A stretch of DNA of 64,000 bases, taken from positions 124,001-188,000 of the forward strand of contig NZ_FXTI01000005.1 of assembly GCF_900182565.1 (NCBI RefSeq), given 5' to 3'. How positions within the stretch are numbered: position 1 is the first letter of the stretch; each line of letters opens with the position of its first letter. Of the stretch, positions 50,234 to 59,561 are shown piece by piece. The notes under the pieces were generated by a model, which was not told the origin of the DNA, made no database searches, and saw nothing but the letters and a program-made list of their open reading frames with translations. Position numbers and translations under genes: made by a program. Origin of the DNA: Melghirimyces algeriensis (GTDB lineage Bacteria; Bacillota; Bacilli; Thermoactinomycetales; DSM-45169).

Positions 50234-51301
50234 CTATTCCACTTTTTTCAACAGTTCCGCTTGCTCCTCTAAGACAAGTGCTTCAATCAATTCATCCAAC
50301 TCTCCGGACATCACCAGATCCAGCTTATGAAGGGTGAGTCCGATCCGATGATCCGTCACCCGGCTTTGGGGAAAATTATAGGTTCGAATCCGTTCACTGC
50401 GATCCCCTGTTCCCACCTGAGTTTTCCGGGCATCATCCAACTTGGCCTGTTCTTCCTGCTTCTTTTGATCCAGCAGACGCGCCCGCAACACCCGCATCGC
50501 TTTTTCCCTGTTTTGAATCTGCGATTTTTCATCCTGACAGGAAACCACAATTCCTGTGGGAAGATGCGTAATGCGTACTGCCGACTTGGTGGTGTTCACA
50601 CTTTGTCCCCCTGGACCGCTGGAACAGAACGTATCAATGCGCAAATCCTTTTCGTTAATATCCACGTCCACTTCCTCCGCTTCCGGAAGAACGGCCACTG
50701 TTGCCGTTGAGGTGTGAATTCTCCCTCCGGACTCCGTGGAGGGAACCCGTTGTACCCGATGGGCTCCACTCTCATATTTCAGGCGACTGTAGGCACCTTT
50801 TCCCTGAACGGAAAAAATCACTTCCTTAAACCCGCCAAGTCCTGTAGCATTGGCATCCAAAACTTCTGTCTTCCATCCCTGCCGTTCTCCGTAGCGACTG
50901 TACATACGAAAGAGATCAGCTGCAAATAGGGCCGCTTCCTCTCCCCCAGCCGCACCCCGGATCTCCACAATCACATTTTTATCATCATTGGGGTCTTTCG
51001 GTAAAAGGAGTGTTCGAAGCTTCTCCTCCAAGAATTGCTTTCGTTCTGAAAGTTGGTCCAACTCTGCTTTCACCATGTCAACCATTTCAGGATCTGATTC
51101 TTCGATCAACATGGCTTTGGCATCCGCATATTGACTGCTGACTTCTTTGTATTCGCAATAAGCCTGATATTTCGGTTCCAAATCAGACTGCTCTTTGGAG
51201 TAAACTCGAAGTAATTCTGTATTTTGGATCACTTCGGGGTCGCTCAACAGTTGATTTAATTCTTCATATCGCTCGCGAATCGATTCCAAACGTTCCAGCA
51301 C
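50234..51301 (-). CDS. prfA: Peptide chain release factor 1
   Basis: 355 residues. GPGGQSVNTTKSAVRITHLP carries the GGQ that triggers peptidyl-tRNA hydrolysis; the tripeptide anticodon region precedes TESGGRIHTSTATVAVLPEA. Recognises UAA and UAG. Start MLERLESIRERYEELNQLL. Confidence 0.98.
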   Translation of the reverse strand: MLERLESIRERYEELNQLLSDPEVIQNTELLRVYSKEQSDLEPKYQAYCEYKEVSSQYADAKAMLIEESDPEMVDMVKAELDQLSERKQFLEEKLRTLLLPKDPNDDKNVIVEIRGAAGGEEAALFAADLFRMYSRYGERQGWKTEVLDANATGLGGFKEVIFSVQGKGAYSRLKYESGAHRVQRVPSTESGGRIHTSTATVAVLPEAEEVDVDINEKDLRIDTFCSSGPGGQSVNTTKSAVRITHLPTGIVVSCQDEKSQIQNREKAMRVLRARLLDQKKQEEQAKLDDARKTQVGTGDRSERIRTYNFPQSRVTDHRIGLTLHKLDLVMSGELDELIEALVLEEQAELLKKVE

Positions 51302-51802
51302 ACCGCTTCACTCCCCGAATGTTTCTCAAGGAAGAAACACATTGGATAACGTATCTATTATAGGATACAATAGGATGATCGTCAAAAACCGACTCATTTC
51401 CCAGGAAATAAACCACCTGATGATAAGGTAAGAAGGATTACATGAGGTTTATGACAAAGCGGTGAAAGGGTGATTTCCGTTTCCGCATCTCTTTCCTCCA
51501 GCAAGGAAGTGGAAGGAATCCGTTACCGGAACCCCCTTCTTATTATCTTTGTCAGCAGTCTCGATTACATGATTCTCTCTCGCAAATTTGACCATGTTTT
51601 GGTATCTTTAAGGTACGAATGATCCCTCTTCAGACAACATACTCTGGGGATATGGCACATAAGCAATCATTCAATTCTTATATTTCTCTATTGAATATCG
51701 TCATTAAAGGCTGAAACCGCATTGTCGCCGCCCAATGATCACCAAATGGGCCTCATGTCAATCAAACAGATCTACTGATCCCAAAAAAGGTGGTTTCACT
51801 AC
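51302..51802. other. Intergenic region upstream of prfA holding repeat copy 2
   Basis: Five hundred bases with no gene. It contains repeat copy 2 and must hold the divergent promoters of prfA and the CPBP protease gene. Confidence 0.5.
51471..51585 (+). repeat. Intergenic repeat, copy 2
   Basis: TGATTTCCGTTTCCGCATCT followed by CTTTCCTCCAGCAAGG, then GAAGTGGAAG, a TTACCGGAACCCC segment and TATCTTTGTCAGCAGT. Head and tail match copy 1 on the other strand; the middle is shorter and lacks the large hairpin. Confidence 0.75.
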
Positions 51803-52858
51803 ATGTTTGAAATCATAGGCGTTATAGTGCAATTTATTCCATTCTTTATTTTATTGTTACTGGCAAATGGGGCGGAAAATCCCCGTTTACTGGAACAGGG
51901 ACGTAAAAAGGGAGCATCTTTCGCTCTATCCATCATTTCCCATATCCTTCTCGGACTGATCTTTTTTATATTCATCGTGATTGGAATCCTGATCAGCCTT
52001 TTGGGTTGGATCGCACAAAACCAAGAGAAGTTTTTAGAAGTCCCTCAAGTCCCTCCAGAGGTTATGATGGATATTATTGAATCCCTGCCCACTGTTGGTC
52101 TCAGCTTTTGGCTCCCATCTCTGTTGGGAATGTTATTGTTTATTCCGGCCATTCGGCGCATAATCGCCCGTTTGATTCCCATTGACCCGAACCATCGGGT
52201 GCACACCATCTCCTTGGCATCATCCATGATCATCTGGATTTATTTCTTCTTTTTTGTCGCCATTGGACTGGAAACCCTGAGCCAGTTGACTACCGGACAG
52301 GAACAAGCCAATACGTTGTCAACACTCTGGGCACAGCAGATCACTTTTTTCTTTCTTGCCCTGGTCGGAGTGGGATGGCTCACCCGCCGGAACACGGGAG
52401 CTGTTCTTAAACGGTTGGGATTGAATCGACCAACGCTGCGACATCTTTCCATCGGAGTCACTAGCGGTCTGCTCCTTGTCTTTGGAGCTCTATCGCTGGA
52501 GTATTTAGCTCAATTCGCTGGTTTCCCCAATGACCCTCATGTAGAGCAATTGACGGATGATTTATTGGGTCCGCTTTTTGGTTCTGCCCTGGGAATATTA
52601 ACACTGGGATTCGCTGCCGCTCTTGGAGAGGAAGCGATCTTTAGAGGTGCATTGCTCCCACGATTTGGTCTATTCTTTACATCTCTTTTATTTGCAGTGG
52701 TTCACAGCAATTATGGACTTAGCTTATCCACTGTCATCGTTTTCTTTGTTGGTCTCGCACTGGGCTTTTTACGACAACGTTATGACACGACAACAACCAT
52801 GATTGTGCATGCCACATATAACATCACATTGGGAATCCTCACTTATCTTTCCATCTAG
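51803..52858 (+). CDS. CPBP-family intramembrane metalloprotease (CAAX protease-like)
   Basis: 351 residues, about eight spans. The ABI/CPBP motifs are present: EEAIFRGALLPRF (EExxxR), LFAVVHSNYGLSLSTVIVF (FxxxH) and MIVHATYNITLG (HxxxN). Members cleave prenylated or other membrane substrates or act in bacteriocin self-protection; the target here is unknown. Plus strand, AGGTGG ten bases before the ATG, ends at a shared terminator. Confidence 0.9.
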   Translation: MFEIIGVIVQFIPFFILLLLANGAENPRLLEQGRKKGASFALSIISHILLGLIFFIFIVIGILISLLGWIAQNQEKFLEVPQVPPEVMMDIIESLPTVGLSFWLPSLLGMLLFIPAIRRIIARLIPIDPNHRVHTISLASSMIIWIYFFFFVAIGLETLSQLTTGQEQANTLSTLWAQQITFFFLALVGVGWLTRRNTGAVLKRLGLNRPTLRHLSIGVTSGLLLVFGALSLEYLAQFAGFPNDPHVEQLTDDLLGPLFGSALGILTLGFAAALGEEAIFRGALLPRFGLFFTSLLFAVVHSNYGLSLSTVIVFFVGLALGFLRQRYDTTTTMIVHATYNITLGILTYLSI

Positions 52859-52863
52859 AAACA

Positions 52864-52904
52864 AATACAGCTTGAGCCTGCATCACGACAGCTCAAGCTG
52901 TATT
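52864..52904. terminator. Bidirectional terminator
   Basis: AATACAGCTTGAG/CTCAAGCTGTATT, a 13-bp perfect stem (52864-52904) between the convergent CPBP gene and the lipoprotein gene. T-tracts are weak on both sides. Confidence 0.7.
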
Positions 52905-52908
52905 CATT

Positions 52909-53394
52909 TCAACCTCCAAACGGAAGGTAACGAAGCGGATTCCACTTGCTCAGTCCCACCTGGACCCGAATCTCATAACGGGGAATTTGGAAAGTGACGT
53001 TTCGGAGAACTTGCTCCTCCAGTTTTGCATAGTCCTTTTGAGCGACACGAGCTTCAGGAATGACTTGAATGGCCGCATGCCCACCCAGAATCCTGACTTT
53101 TGCATCCCGGACGCCATCCACTTTGAGGGCAATTGCCTTCATCTGCCTTTCCACATTTTCTTGGGGAGGTTTCACATTGGACCATTGCCCCACATCAGAC
53201 AGGTTAGGATTTGCATTTCGGAGTCCAAATCGACCTTCATCCTGCAAATAGCGGTGTTGATCCTTTTCATAAAGATACTCAGGACGATGATCCGTTTTGG
53301 ATCCCGTCTCCTGCTTTCCAGCACAACCGGCAATAAGGAGACCCAAAAGGAATACCAGGACTCCAACGTACCAAAAGTGGCTTAGGCGCTTCAA
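52909..53394 (-). CDS. YhcN/YlaJ-family sporulation lipoprotein
   Basis: 161 residues with a lipoprotein signal (VLVFLLGLLIAGC at residues 12-24, lipobox LIAGC). The mature domain has ENVERQMKAIALKVDGVRDA, KVRILGGHAAIQVI and LEEQVLRNVTFQIP, the alpha-beta pattern of YhcN/YlaJ proteins of the spore membrane. No ribosome-site or length anomaly. Confidence 0.75.
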   Translation of the reverse strand: MKRLSHFWYVGVLVFLLGLLIAGCAGKQETGSKTDHRPEYLYEKDQHRYLQDEGRFGLRNANPNLSDVGQWSNVKPPQENVERQMKAIALKVDGVRDAKVRILGGHAAIQVIPEARVAQKDYAKLEEQVLRNVTFQIPRYEIRVQVGLSKWNPLRYLPFGG

Positions 53395-53422
53395 AAAAAC
53401 ACCTCCCTGAACCTAGTTTGCG

Positions 53423-54031
53423 TCAGGAAGGCAAAAAACTTTTCGGTAATGTTTTCCCAACCGGAACTTTATGACAGTGTCGACAACGGGCTTCATACTG
53501 TTCAGAAGCACCTACCTGAATAACAGGCCCGTCTGTTTCAGCCGGTTTTCCATCAATCAATCGCTGTGTCCGGCTGGCCGGACCTCCACATTGAACACAA
53601 ATGGCTTGCAGTTTGGTGATGTATTCAGCAACAGCCATCAGCTTCGGGGTGGGTCCAAAAGGCGTTCCTCGAAAATCCTGATCCAATCCAGCACAGATCA
53701 CCCGGATCCCCCGATCCGCCAATTCCTGTGCCACTTGCACCACAGAATCATCAAAAAATTGAATCTCATCAATCGCTACCACATTCGTCTTTTGCAAAAG
53801 GTGCTCCAAGATTTCCTTGGCTTCATGAATGACAATCGCATCTGTATAGACACCATTATGCGATGTTATCGCTTCCGGGCGATAACGATTATCCACAATC
53901 GGTTTAAAAACGGCCACATTTTGCTTGGCAATGCGAGCTCTGCGAATACGTCGAATGAGCTCCTCACTTTTCCCGGAAAACATCCCTCCGCAGATGACTT
54001 CAATCCACCCTTCTTTCGTCACAGGATTCAT
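53423..54031 (-). CDS. tdk: Thymidine kinase
   Basis: 202 residues. P-loop VICGGMFSGKSEELIRRIRR, VVAIDEIQFFDDSVV with the catalytic Glu, lasso GLDQDFRGTPFGPTPKLMAV, and zinc-binding CVQC and CRHC pairs. Salvages thymidine. Position between rpmE and prfA as in B. subtilis. Confidence 0.98.
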   Translation of the reverse strand: MNPVTKEGWIEVICGGMFSGKSEELIRRIRRARIAKQNVAVFKPIVDNRYRPEAITSHNGVYTDAIVIHEAKEILEHLLQKTNVVAIDEIQFFDDSVVQVAQELADRGIRVICAGLDQDFRGTPFGPTPKLMAVAEYITKLQAICVQCGGPASRTQRLIDGKPAETDGPVIQVGASEQYEARCRHCHKVPVGKTLPKSFLPS

Positions 54032-54072
54032 CTCCCATTCCCCGCTTCCCCCATTTATGTATAAACGGAGAA

Positions 54073-54101
54073 ACAGACAAGCGCATCATCCGCTTGCCTG
54101 T
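54073..54101 (-). terminator. Terminator after rpmE
   Basis: ACAGGCAAGCG/CGCTTGTCTGT stem (54073-54101, one mismatch or wobble), followed on the minus strand by TTCTCCGTTT. 27 bases past the rpmE stop. Confidence 0.8.
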
Positions 54102-54128
54102 AGTCTCTCTATATCCGTCTATGCTGTT

Positions 54129-54326
54129 TTAGAGATTGTATTTTTTCTTAAAGCGATCGACGCGACCACCGGCACTGACATGCTTTTGTTTACCGGTGAA
54201 GAAGGGGTGACATGCAGAGCAGATATCCACACGCAAATTTTCTTTGGTCGATCCGGTCTCAAATGTGTTGCCACATGCACAGGTCACAGTCGTTCGTTTG
54301 TATTTTGGATGAATCGCCGCTTTCAT
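54129..54326 (-). CDS. rpmE: Ribosomal protein L31, zinc-binding (C+) form
   Basis: 65 residues, MKAAIHPKYKRTTVTCACGN with zinc ligands C16, C18, C37 and C40 (CAC, CSAC). The C+ form is expressed under zinc sufficiency. Order rho-rpmE-tdk is conserved, though an M23 peptidase gene is inserted between rho and rpmE here. Confidence 0.97.
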   Translation of the reverse strand: MKAAIHPKYKRTTVTCACGNTFETGSTKENLRVDICSACHPFFTGKQKHVSAGGRVDRFKKKYNL

Positions 54327-54478
54327 TCAAGATCACCTCTCTTCCATCCCGGTTGCATTTAAACATTTCGTCCGGCACAAACACTGCAATATTATATCAT
54401 GATCCTTGAAGGACTTGCAAGCAGTTGGGGAAGAATCCAGACATAACCACCAAAAAATGATAAGGAAAAGACCCACAT

Positions 54479-55468
54479 TTACTTCAAGGAAGGAAGAACA
54501 CGAAGAGGAGGAATGGGTCGACCTTTTTGCCGAACCTCAAAATGAAGATGAACCCCTGTGGAATTTCCCGTCGTTCCCATATAACCGAGATGGCTTTTTG
54601 GCGTCACCTTCTGTCCAATACTTACGGTTACTCGGCTCAGATGGGCATAATAAGTCGTCCATCCCTTTCCATGATCCACCACGACAAGGTTTCCATAACC
54701 TCCGGCCCACCCTGCACGAATAACGGTCCCTTTACGTGCAGGACGAATAAGCGTTTTTTGCTGTTTTTCATTCCAGATGTCGATTCCCCGATGCAGAGCT
54801 CCGTTTCGTTTCCCAAATCCACTGGTTATCTTCCCCGTTACCGGCCAACGAAAGGCGATTTTTCCTTGAGTTGGTTTCGTTTCTGAAGCAAGTTGCACGC
54901 TGTTTTTGGAAGCGGGGTGACTTGGGGAAACTTGGGACGGTTTAATCAGTTGAGGAATCACCAATACCTGACCGACATAAAGAGCTTCGGACAAATTCAG
55001 ATCGGGATTGGCCCTTTTGAGTGTTGCCATCGTTACCTTATATTGTTGTTTAATATCAGAAAGCGTCTGTCCTTCCTGCACCCGAATCCGTTTCATCTTT
55101 ACAGGAATCTTCAATTTTTGGCCGGGCTTCAACAAGCGAGGGTTACTGATTTTGTTATATGTCATTAGCCTCTTGCTATTCACACCATATCGAAGGCCGA
55201 TTCCATAGACCGTTTCCCCTTTTTTCACCTGATGGATGAACGGCTTTTCATCGGTTTTCACCGCCAACTCCCCTTCGGAAATAAAAGAAACAGGGTTCAA
55301 ATATTGATAAAAGGCTTCTTTCGCAATCTGTTTCTTCTCCCAGTTCGGCCCATGGGGAGTCAATCGATCCTTTTCAACAGCTTGGGCGGATTCCGCCTCC
55401 ATCCCAGTAAATACAGAGGCTGTACACAGGGAAAGAGAGGAAGCAACCCATCTGGTTTTATTGGACAT
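54479..55468 (-). CDS. Secreted LysM and M23 peptidoglycan endopeptidase
   Basis: 329 residues: signal peptide (SSLSLCTASVFTGMEAESAQA), two LysM units (HQVKKGETVYGIGLRYGVNS and RVQEGQTLSDIKQQYKVTMA), and a C-terminal M23 domain with all active-site motifs: HRGIDI, TTYYAHLS and GVHLHFEVRQKG. It should be an active endopeptidase in the wall or spore cortex. ATG 55468 has GAGGTG ahead. It lies between rho and rpmE; I do not recall a B. subtilis gene here. Confidence 0.92.
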   Translation of the reverse strand: MSNKTRWVASSLSLCTASVFTGMEAESAQAVEKDRLTPHGPNWEKKQIAKEAFYQYLNPVSFISEGELAVKTDEKPFIHQVKKGETVYGIGLRYGVNSKRLMTYNKISNPRLLKPGQKLKIPVKMKRIRVQEGQTLSDIKQQYKVTMATLKRANPDLNLSEALYVGQVLVIPQLIKPSQVSPSHPASKNSVQLASETKPTQGKIAFRWPVTGKITSGFGKRNGALHRGIDIWNEKQQKTLIRPARKGTVIRAGWAGGYGNLVVVDHGKGWTTYYAHLSRVTVSIGQKVTPKSHLGYMGTTGNSTGVHLHFEVRQKGRPIPPLRVLPSLK

Positions 55469-55558
55469 CACAACACCTCACACATAGTTTTCGGGAATGA
55501 AATCATCTCCATAACCCATTCCTATGTGTGAAAACGGCCCATAGAACCAACGCTTCTC

Positions 55559-56824
55559 CTATGCGGTGGAAGTACGCCGTATCCGACATTCCAACCCATT
55601 GATAAAATCCTCGTTGGATGGTGTATTGGCCAACTTCTGTATAAACGCTTCCATATTCTCCGCACCATCCACCATTGATTTCCTTAAATTCCATATTTTT
55701 TCCAATTCCTCTTGGGAAAGAAGGAGCTCTTCCTTGCGAGTTCCGGACCGCCGGATGTCAATTGCCGGGAAAATTCTTCGTTCCGACAATTTCCGGTCCA
55801 AATGAAGCTCCAGATTTCCGGTTCCCTTAAACTCCTCATAAATGACATCGTCCATTCTGGAGCCTGTATCGACCAATGCTGTAGCCAAAATGGTCAAACT
55901 TCCACCTTCTTCTACATTGCGAGCCGCCCCAAAAAACCGCTTCGGCCGATGAAAAGCAGCAGGATCAATTCCTCCGGAAAGCGTCCGGCCGCTGGGAGGA
56001 ATCACCAGATTATACGCTCTCGCCAAACGGGTGATACTATCCAGAAGAATCACTACATCCCGTTTATGTTCCACCAACCGTTGTGCCCTTTCCATCACCA
56101 ACTCTGCCACCTTGATATGATTTTCAGGCATCTCATCAAAGGTGGAACTGACCACTTCACCATCGACAGAACGTTGCATATCCGTCACTTCTTCTGGTCG
56201 TTCATCAATCAGAAGGACAAACAAATCCACATTGGGACAGTTGGTTGTAATACTGTTGGCAATTTCTTTTAAAAGCGTGGTTTTACCTGCCTTGGGCTGG
56301 GCAACAATCAAACCTCTCTGACCAAGCCCAACAGGTGAGAACAGATCCATGATCCGAGTGGACAATTTATCTGCTTCCGTTTCCAAAGGAAGCCTGTCTT
56401 GAGGATATAGGGGAGTCAGCGCGGGGAAATGAAGTCGTTCCGCAGCTTGATTGGGGTCTTCTCCGTTCACAGCCTCCACATGCAAAAGACCAAAATACCG
56501 TTCGTTTTCCTTGGGGGGTCTCACTTTTCCAGATACCAGATCTCCGGAACGAAGATCAAATCGCCGAATCTGAGAGGCGGAGATATAGATATCTTCAGAT
56601 GACGGAAGGTAATTGATCGGCCGAAGGAAACCATAGCCCTCCGGCAAAACATCCAATACCCCTTCCATAAACATCAATCCGTCTTTTTCTGCTTTTGCCT
56701 TTAAAATAGCAAAGATTAATTCTTTCTTTTTCATCTGACTGTAGTAGGAAATGTGATATTCTTTTGCCAGCTTATATAAATCCGTTAAACGTTGATGCTC
56801 CAATTCGCTCAGAGAGAGCTCCAT
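55559..56824 (-). CDS. rho: Transcription termination factor Rho
   Basis: 421-residue hexameric RNA helicase. N-terminal MELSLSELEHQRLTDLYKLA and RNA-binding GVLDVLPEGYGFLRPINYLP; Walker A VAQPKAGKTTLLKEIANSI; Walker B VVILLDSITRLARAYN; C-terminal IDIRRSGTRKEELLLSQEEL. Complete. Many strong hairpin terminators in the window suggest intrinsic termination dominates. Confidence 0.98.
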   Translation of the reverse strand: MELSLSELEHQRLTDLYKLAKEYHISYYSQMKKKELIFAILKAKAEKDGLMFMEGVLDVLPEGYGFLRPINYLPSSEDIYISASQIRRFDLRSGDLVSGKVRPPKENERYFGLLHVEAVNGEDPNQAAERLHFPALTPLYPQDRLPLETEADKLSTRIMDLFSPVGLGQRGLIVAQPKAGKTTLLKEIANSITTNCPNVDLFVLLIDERPEEVTDMQRSVDGEVVSSTFDEMPENHIKVAELVMERAQRLVEHKRDVVILLDSITRLARAYNLVIPPSGRTLSGGIDPAAFHRPKRFFGAARNVEEGGSLTILATALVDTGSRMDDVIYEEFKGTGNLELHLDRKLSERRIFPAIDIRRSGTRKEELLLSQEELEKIWNLRKSMVDGAENMEAFIQKLANTPSNEDFINGLECRIRRTSTA

Positions 56825-56883
56825 GAATCACTGTCACCACACTCTTTTTACATATTTTCCATCTTGTCCCGTTACGGCACCTC

Positions 56884-57849
56884 TTATTCCAAAACCAGAT
56901 TCGGTTTTTTCTCCAAACGGTGTTTTCCATCAATAAATCGTACGGTACCGGTACTGGCTCTCATCACCAAAGAATGAGTGGTCACCATCGTTCCTTTATA
57001 GCGGACTCCCTGCAGCAGTTCACCGTCTGTAACCCCTGTTGCCGCAAAGATGGCATCATCACCCTTGACTAGATCGCTCATATAAAGCACCTGGCTGGGA
57101 TCTGTGATGCCCATATCTATACAACGTTGAAACTGCTGTTCATCTTCAGGCAACAGCCGCCCCTGAATTTCACCACCTAGGCATTTCAGAGCCACTGCAG
57201 CAAGAACTCCTTCAGGCGCTCCACCGGAACCAAGCAGAATATCCACACCCGTATCCGGAAAGGCGGTGTTGATCGCAGCCGCCACATCTCCATCCGAAAT
57301 CAGTTTAATGCGCGCTCCTGTAGAACGGACCTCCTCTATAATTTGACTATGACGGGGCCGATCTAAAAGAACAACCACCAAATCGTTGATGTCTTTTCCC
57401 AGAGCACGTGCAACGGACTTCAGATTATCTTTGACAGGAGCATTGATATCCACATGTCCCACGGCTTCAGGACCCACCGCAATCTTATCCATATACATAT
57501 CCGGAGCGTGCAACAGATTTCCGCGATCGGCCACAGCAACAACCGACAAGGCATTCCACAATCCCTTTGCGACAATATTTGTCCCTTCTAGGGGATCAAC
57601 AGCCACATCCACTTCCGGCAGATAGCCAAGGCCCAGACGCTCACCAATGTACAACATCGGTGCTTCATCCATTTCCCCTTCACCAATCACAACGGTCCCA
57701 CGCATCGGTATGGTGTCAAATACTTTTCGCATGGCTGAAGTGGCAGCATCGTCCGCTTCATCTTTCTTGCCAAACCCCATCCATCGCCCAGAGGCTACTG
57801 CAGCAGCTTCCGTAACACGAACCAGCTCCATGGTTAGACTGCGTTCCAA
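56884..57849 (-). CDS. glpX: Fructose-1,6-bisphosphatase class II
   Basis: 321 residues. GTVVIGEGEMDEAPMLYIGE, VAVDPLEGTNIVAKGLWNAL, LISDGDVAAAINTAFPDTGV and GSGGAPEGVLAAVALKCLGG are the class II motifs. The TTG at 57849 behind GGAGGGG gives MERSLTMELVRVTEAAA, the same N-terminus as the B. subtilis enzyme; the ATG six codons later has no ribosome site. Gluconeogenic step in the same block as fba and fsa. Confidence 0.96.
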   Translation of the reverse strand: MERSLTMELVRVTEAAAVASGRWMGFGKKDEADDAATSAMRKVFDTIPMRGTVVIGEGEMDEAPMLYIGERLGLGYLPEVDVAVDPLEGTNIVAKGLWNALSVVAVADRGNLLHAPDMYMDKIAVGPEAVGHVDINAPVKDNLKSVARALGKDINDLVVVLLDRPRHSQIIEEVRSTGARIKLISDGDVAAAINTAFPDTGVDILLGSGGAPEGVLAAVALKCLGGEIQGRLLPEDEQQFQRCIDMGITDPSQVLYMSDLVKGDDAIFAATGVTDGELLQGVRYKGTMVTTHSLVMRASTGTVRFIDGKHRLEKKPNLVLE

Positions 57850-57992
57850 AAGAATCCCCTCCACAACTGAATTACCACTATTCAAGCATGATTCCGAATT
57901 GGATACTTGAATCTCTATCAATAGAGTAACACAATTTATTTATATGTTACACAAATTCATATCACTATACCAGTCACGGAAAAGGGATAAGG

Positions 57993-59240
57993 CTATTGCC
58001 ACCAAACTTGGGCTCCCAAGGATTGAAGCTTGTGATGCAATGCTTCATAGCCCTGATTTAACTGTTCTGCATTCAACAGGCTCGTAACCCCTTCAGCCAT
58101 CAAAGCCGCAACAACCAATGCCGCTCCTCCTCGAAGATCCGGTATTTGGACAACGGTTCCGTACAGCGGAGTAGCTCCTCTGATCATGGCTCTCCTCCCT
58201 TCTACATGTATGCTGGCTCCCATCCGACATAATTCTTCCACATGGTCAAACCGGGAAGGAGACAAAGGGTCAGAAATCAAGCTGATGCCATCGACTTTGG
58301 TTAACAGGGAGGAAAAGGGTTGTTGCAAGTCAGTGGGGAATCCTGGATACGGAAGCGTCTTGATATCAATCGATCGATATCGATCCGCACCGAACACCCT
58401 GAGATTTTCATCCTTTTCTTGGACCTGGACTCCCATTTCCCGCAGCTTGGCAGAAACGGCCTCCAAATGACGGGGAATCACCTGTTCCAGTGTCACATCT
58501 CCCGAAGTGGCCGCTGCTGCGATCATATAGGTTCCAACTTCAATGCGGTCCGGAATCACCGTATGTAAACAACCTTTTAAGGATTGCAAACCATGAATCC
58601 GGATTACATCCGTCCCCGCCCCCTTGATCTGGGCTCCCATGGAGTTAAGCATTGTGGCGACATCAATAATTTCGGGCTCTTTTGCCGCATTCTGTATCGT
58701 CGTGACCCCATTCGCTTTTACAGCAGCCAACATAATATTTATCGTGGCCCCCATATCGGGCTCATCGAGATAGATCCGAGCTCCACGCAGACAGGGAACC
58801 TTCAGATGGATCGTTTGTTCCGTTTGGGTCAACTGTGCTCCTAACGCTTTTAACCCTTTAAGATGCAGATTCTTGGAATGGAAATCGATTGGAGATTCTG
58901 TGGGGAGATAAATGAGAATTTCTCCGAAACGGCCCAACATTGCCCCTATAAAATAAGTGAATACCTGAAACTCTCTTTTCGTTTCAGCGACAATTGCGGT
59001 ACGTTTCATTCCTTTGGGATCAATGAGCAATCTGTCTTTCTCTCTTTGACAAGCACCTCCCAAATCCTGCAGGAGGTTTGTCAGCAACTCCACGTCCCGA
59101 ATCCATGGCATGTTTTCAATCGTGGTAGGAGACTCTGCCAAAATTGCAGCAGGAATCAAAGCGACGGCACTATTTTTCGCCCCACTGGCGGAGATCCGGC
59201 CATACAGAGGACGCCCTCCTTTGATCATCAGCTTTCCCAT
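57993..59240 (-). CDS. murA2: MurA-family paralogue (MurZ/MurAB position) lacking the catalytic cysteine loop
   Basis: 415 residues with the double EPSP-synthase fold. K22/N23 (SGAKNSAVALIP), the general base in LPYPGFPTDLQQPFSSLL and the RGGAALVVAALMAEG end are kept. The loop that normally reads PGGCxIGxRPID is LPTESPIDFHSKNLHLKGLK: Ser116 stands where Cys belongs and the Arg is lost; the Arg of the KxRAS segment is Gln92. It probably cannot carry out normal enolpyruvyl transfer. It may regulate the active MurA, bind UDP-GlcNAc only, or have a new role. Gene order fsa-murA2-glpX matches murAB of B. subtilis. ATG 59240 follows GGGGAG. Confidence 0.9.
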   Translation of the reverse strand: MGKLMIKGGRPLYGRISASGAKNSAVALIPAAILAESPTTIENMPWIRDVELLTNLLQDLGGACQREKDRLLIDPKGMKRTAIVAETKREFQVFTYFIGAMLGRFGEILIYLPTESPIDFHSKNLHLKGLKALGAQLTQTEQTIHLKVPCLRGARIYLDEPDMGATINIMLAAVKANGVTTIQNAAKEPEIIDVATMLNSMGAQIKGAGTDVIRIHGLQSLKGCLHTVIPDRIEVGTYMIAAAATSGDVTLEQVIPRHLEAVSAKLREMGVQVQEKDENLRVFGADRYRSIDIKTLPYPGFPTDLQQPFSSLLTKVDGISLISDPLSPSRFDHVEELCRMGASIHVEGRRAMIRGATPLYGTVVQIPDLRGGAALVVAALMAEGVTSLLNAEQLNQGYEALHHKLQSLGAQVWWQ

Positions 59241-59561
59241 CTCAATCTCCCCTTTTTCACACAGCATCCCCCTAACATGGTATATCCAATCGGGGCACAT
59301 CACCGGATTCGCAAAAGGAAAACCGACGGTGACAGGGAACGCCTGCAACCGCCGGACACTGATGATACAAACCAACAGACTCCCTGTTGAGAGATAGACC
59401 AAGAGAGATGCCGGGCTCTGATTTCCGTCTCCACATCTCTTTCCCCAGCCAACTAGAGGACGCAGAGAAAGAGAAAACAAATCCGTCAAGCGGATGGAGG
59501 AACGAAGGTTGCTTTGTAACCGGAAGTTACCTGCTCCGTCTAAAAAACTGGTTCAACAGTC
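59241..59561. other. Intergenic region upstream of murA2 with repeat copy 3
   Basis: About 320 bases. The murA2 frame stays open through most of it but with no similarity and no ribosome site before 59240. It contains repeat copy 3. Confidence 0.5.
59419..59545 (+). repeat. Intergenic repeat, copy 3 (diverged)
   Basis: TGATTTCCGTCTCCACATCT followed by CTTTCCCCAGCC differs from copy 2 at only a few positions, then diverges; GTAACCGGAAGTTACC later in the copy forms a small palindrome and resembles the TTACCGGAACC of copy 2. Confidence 0.6.
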
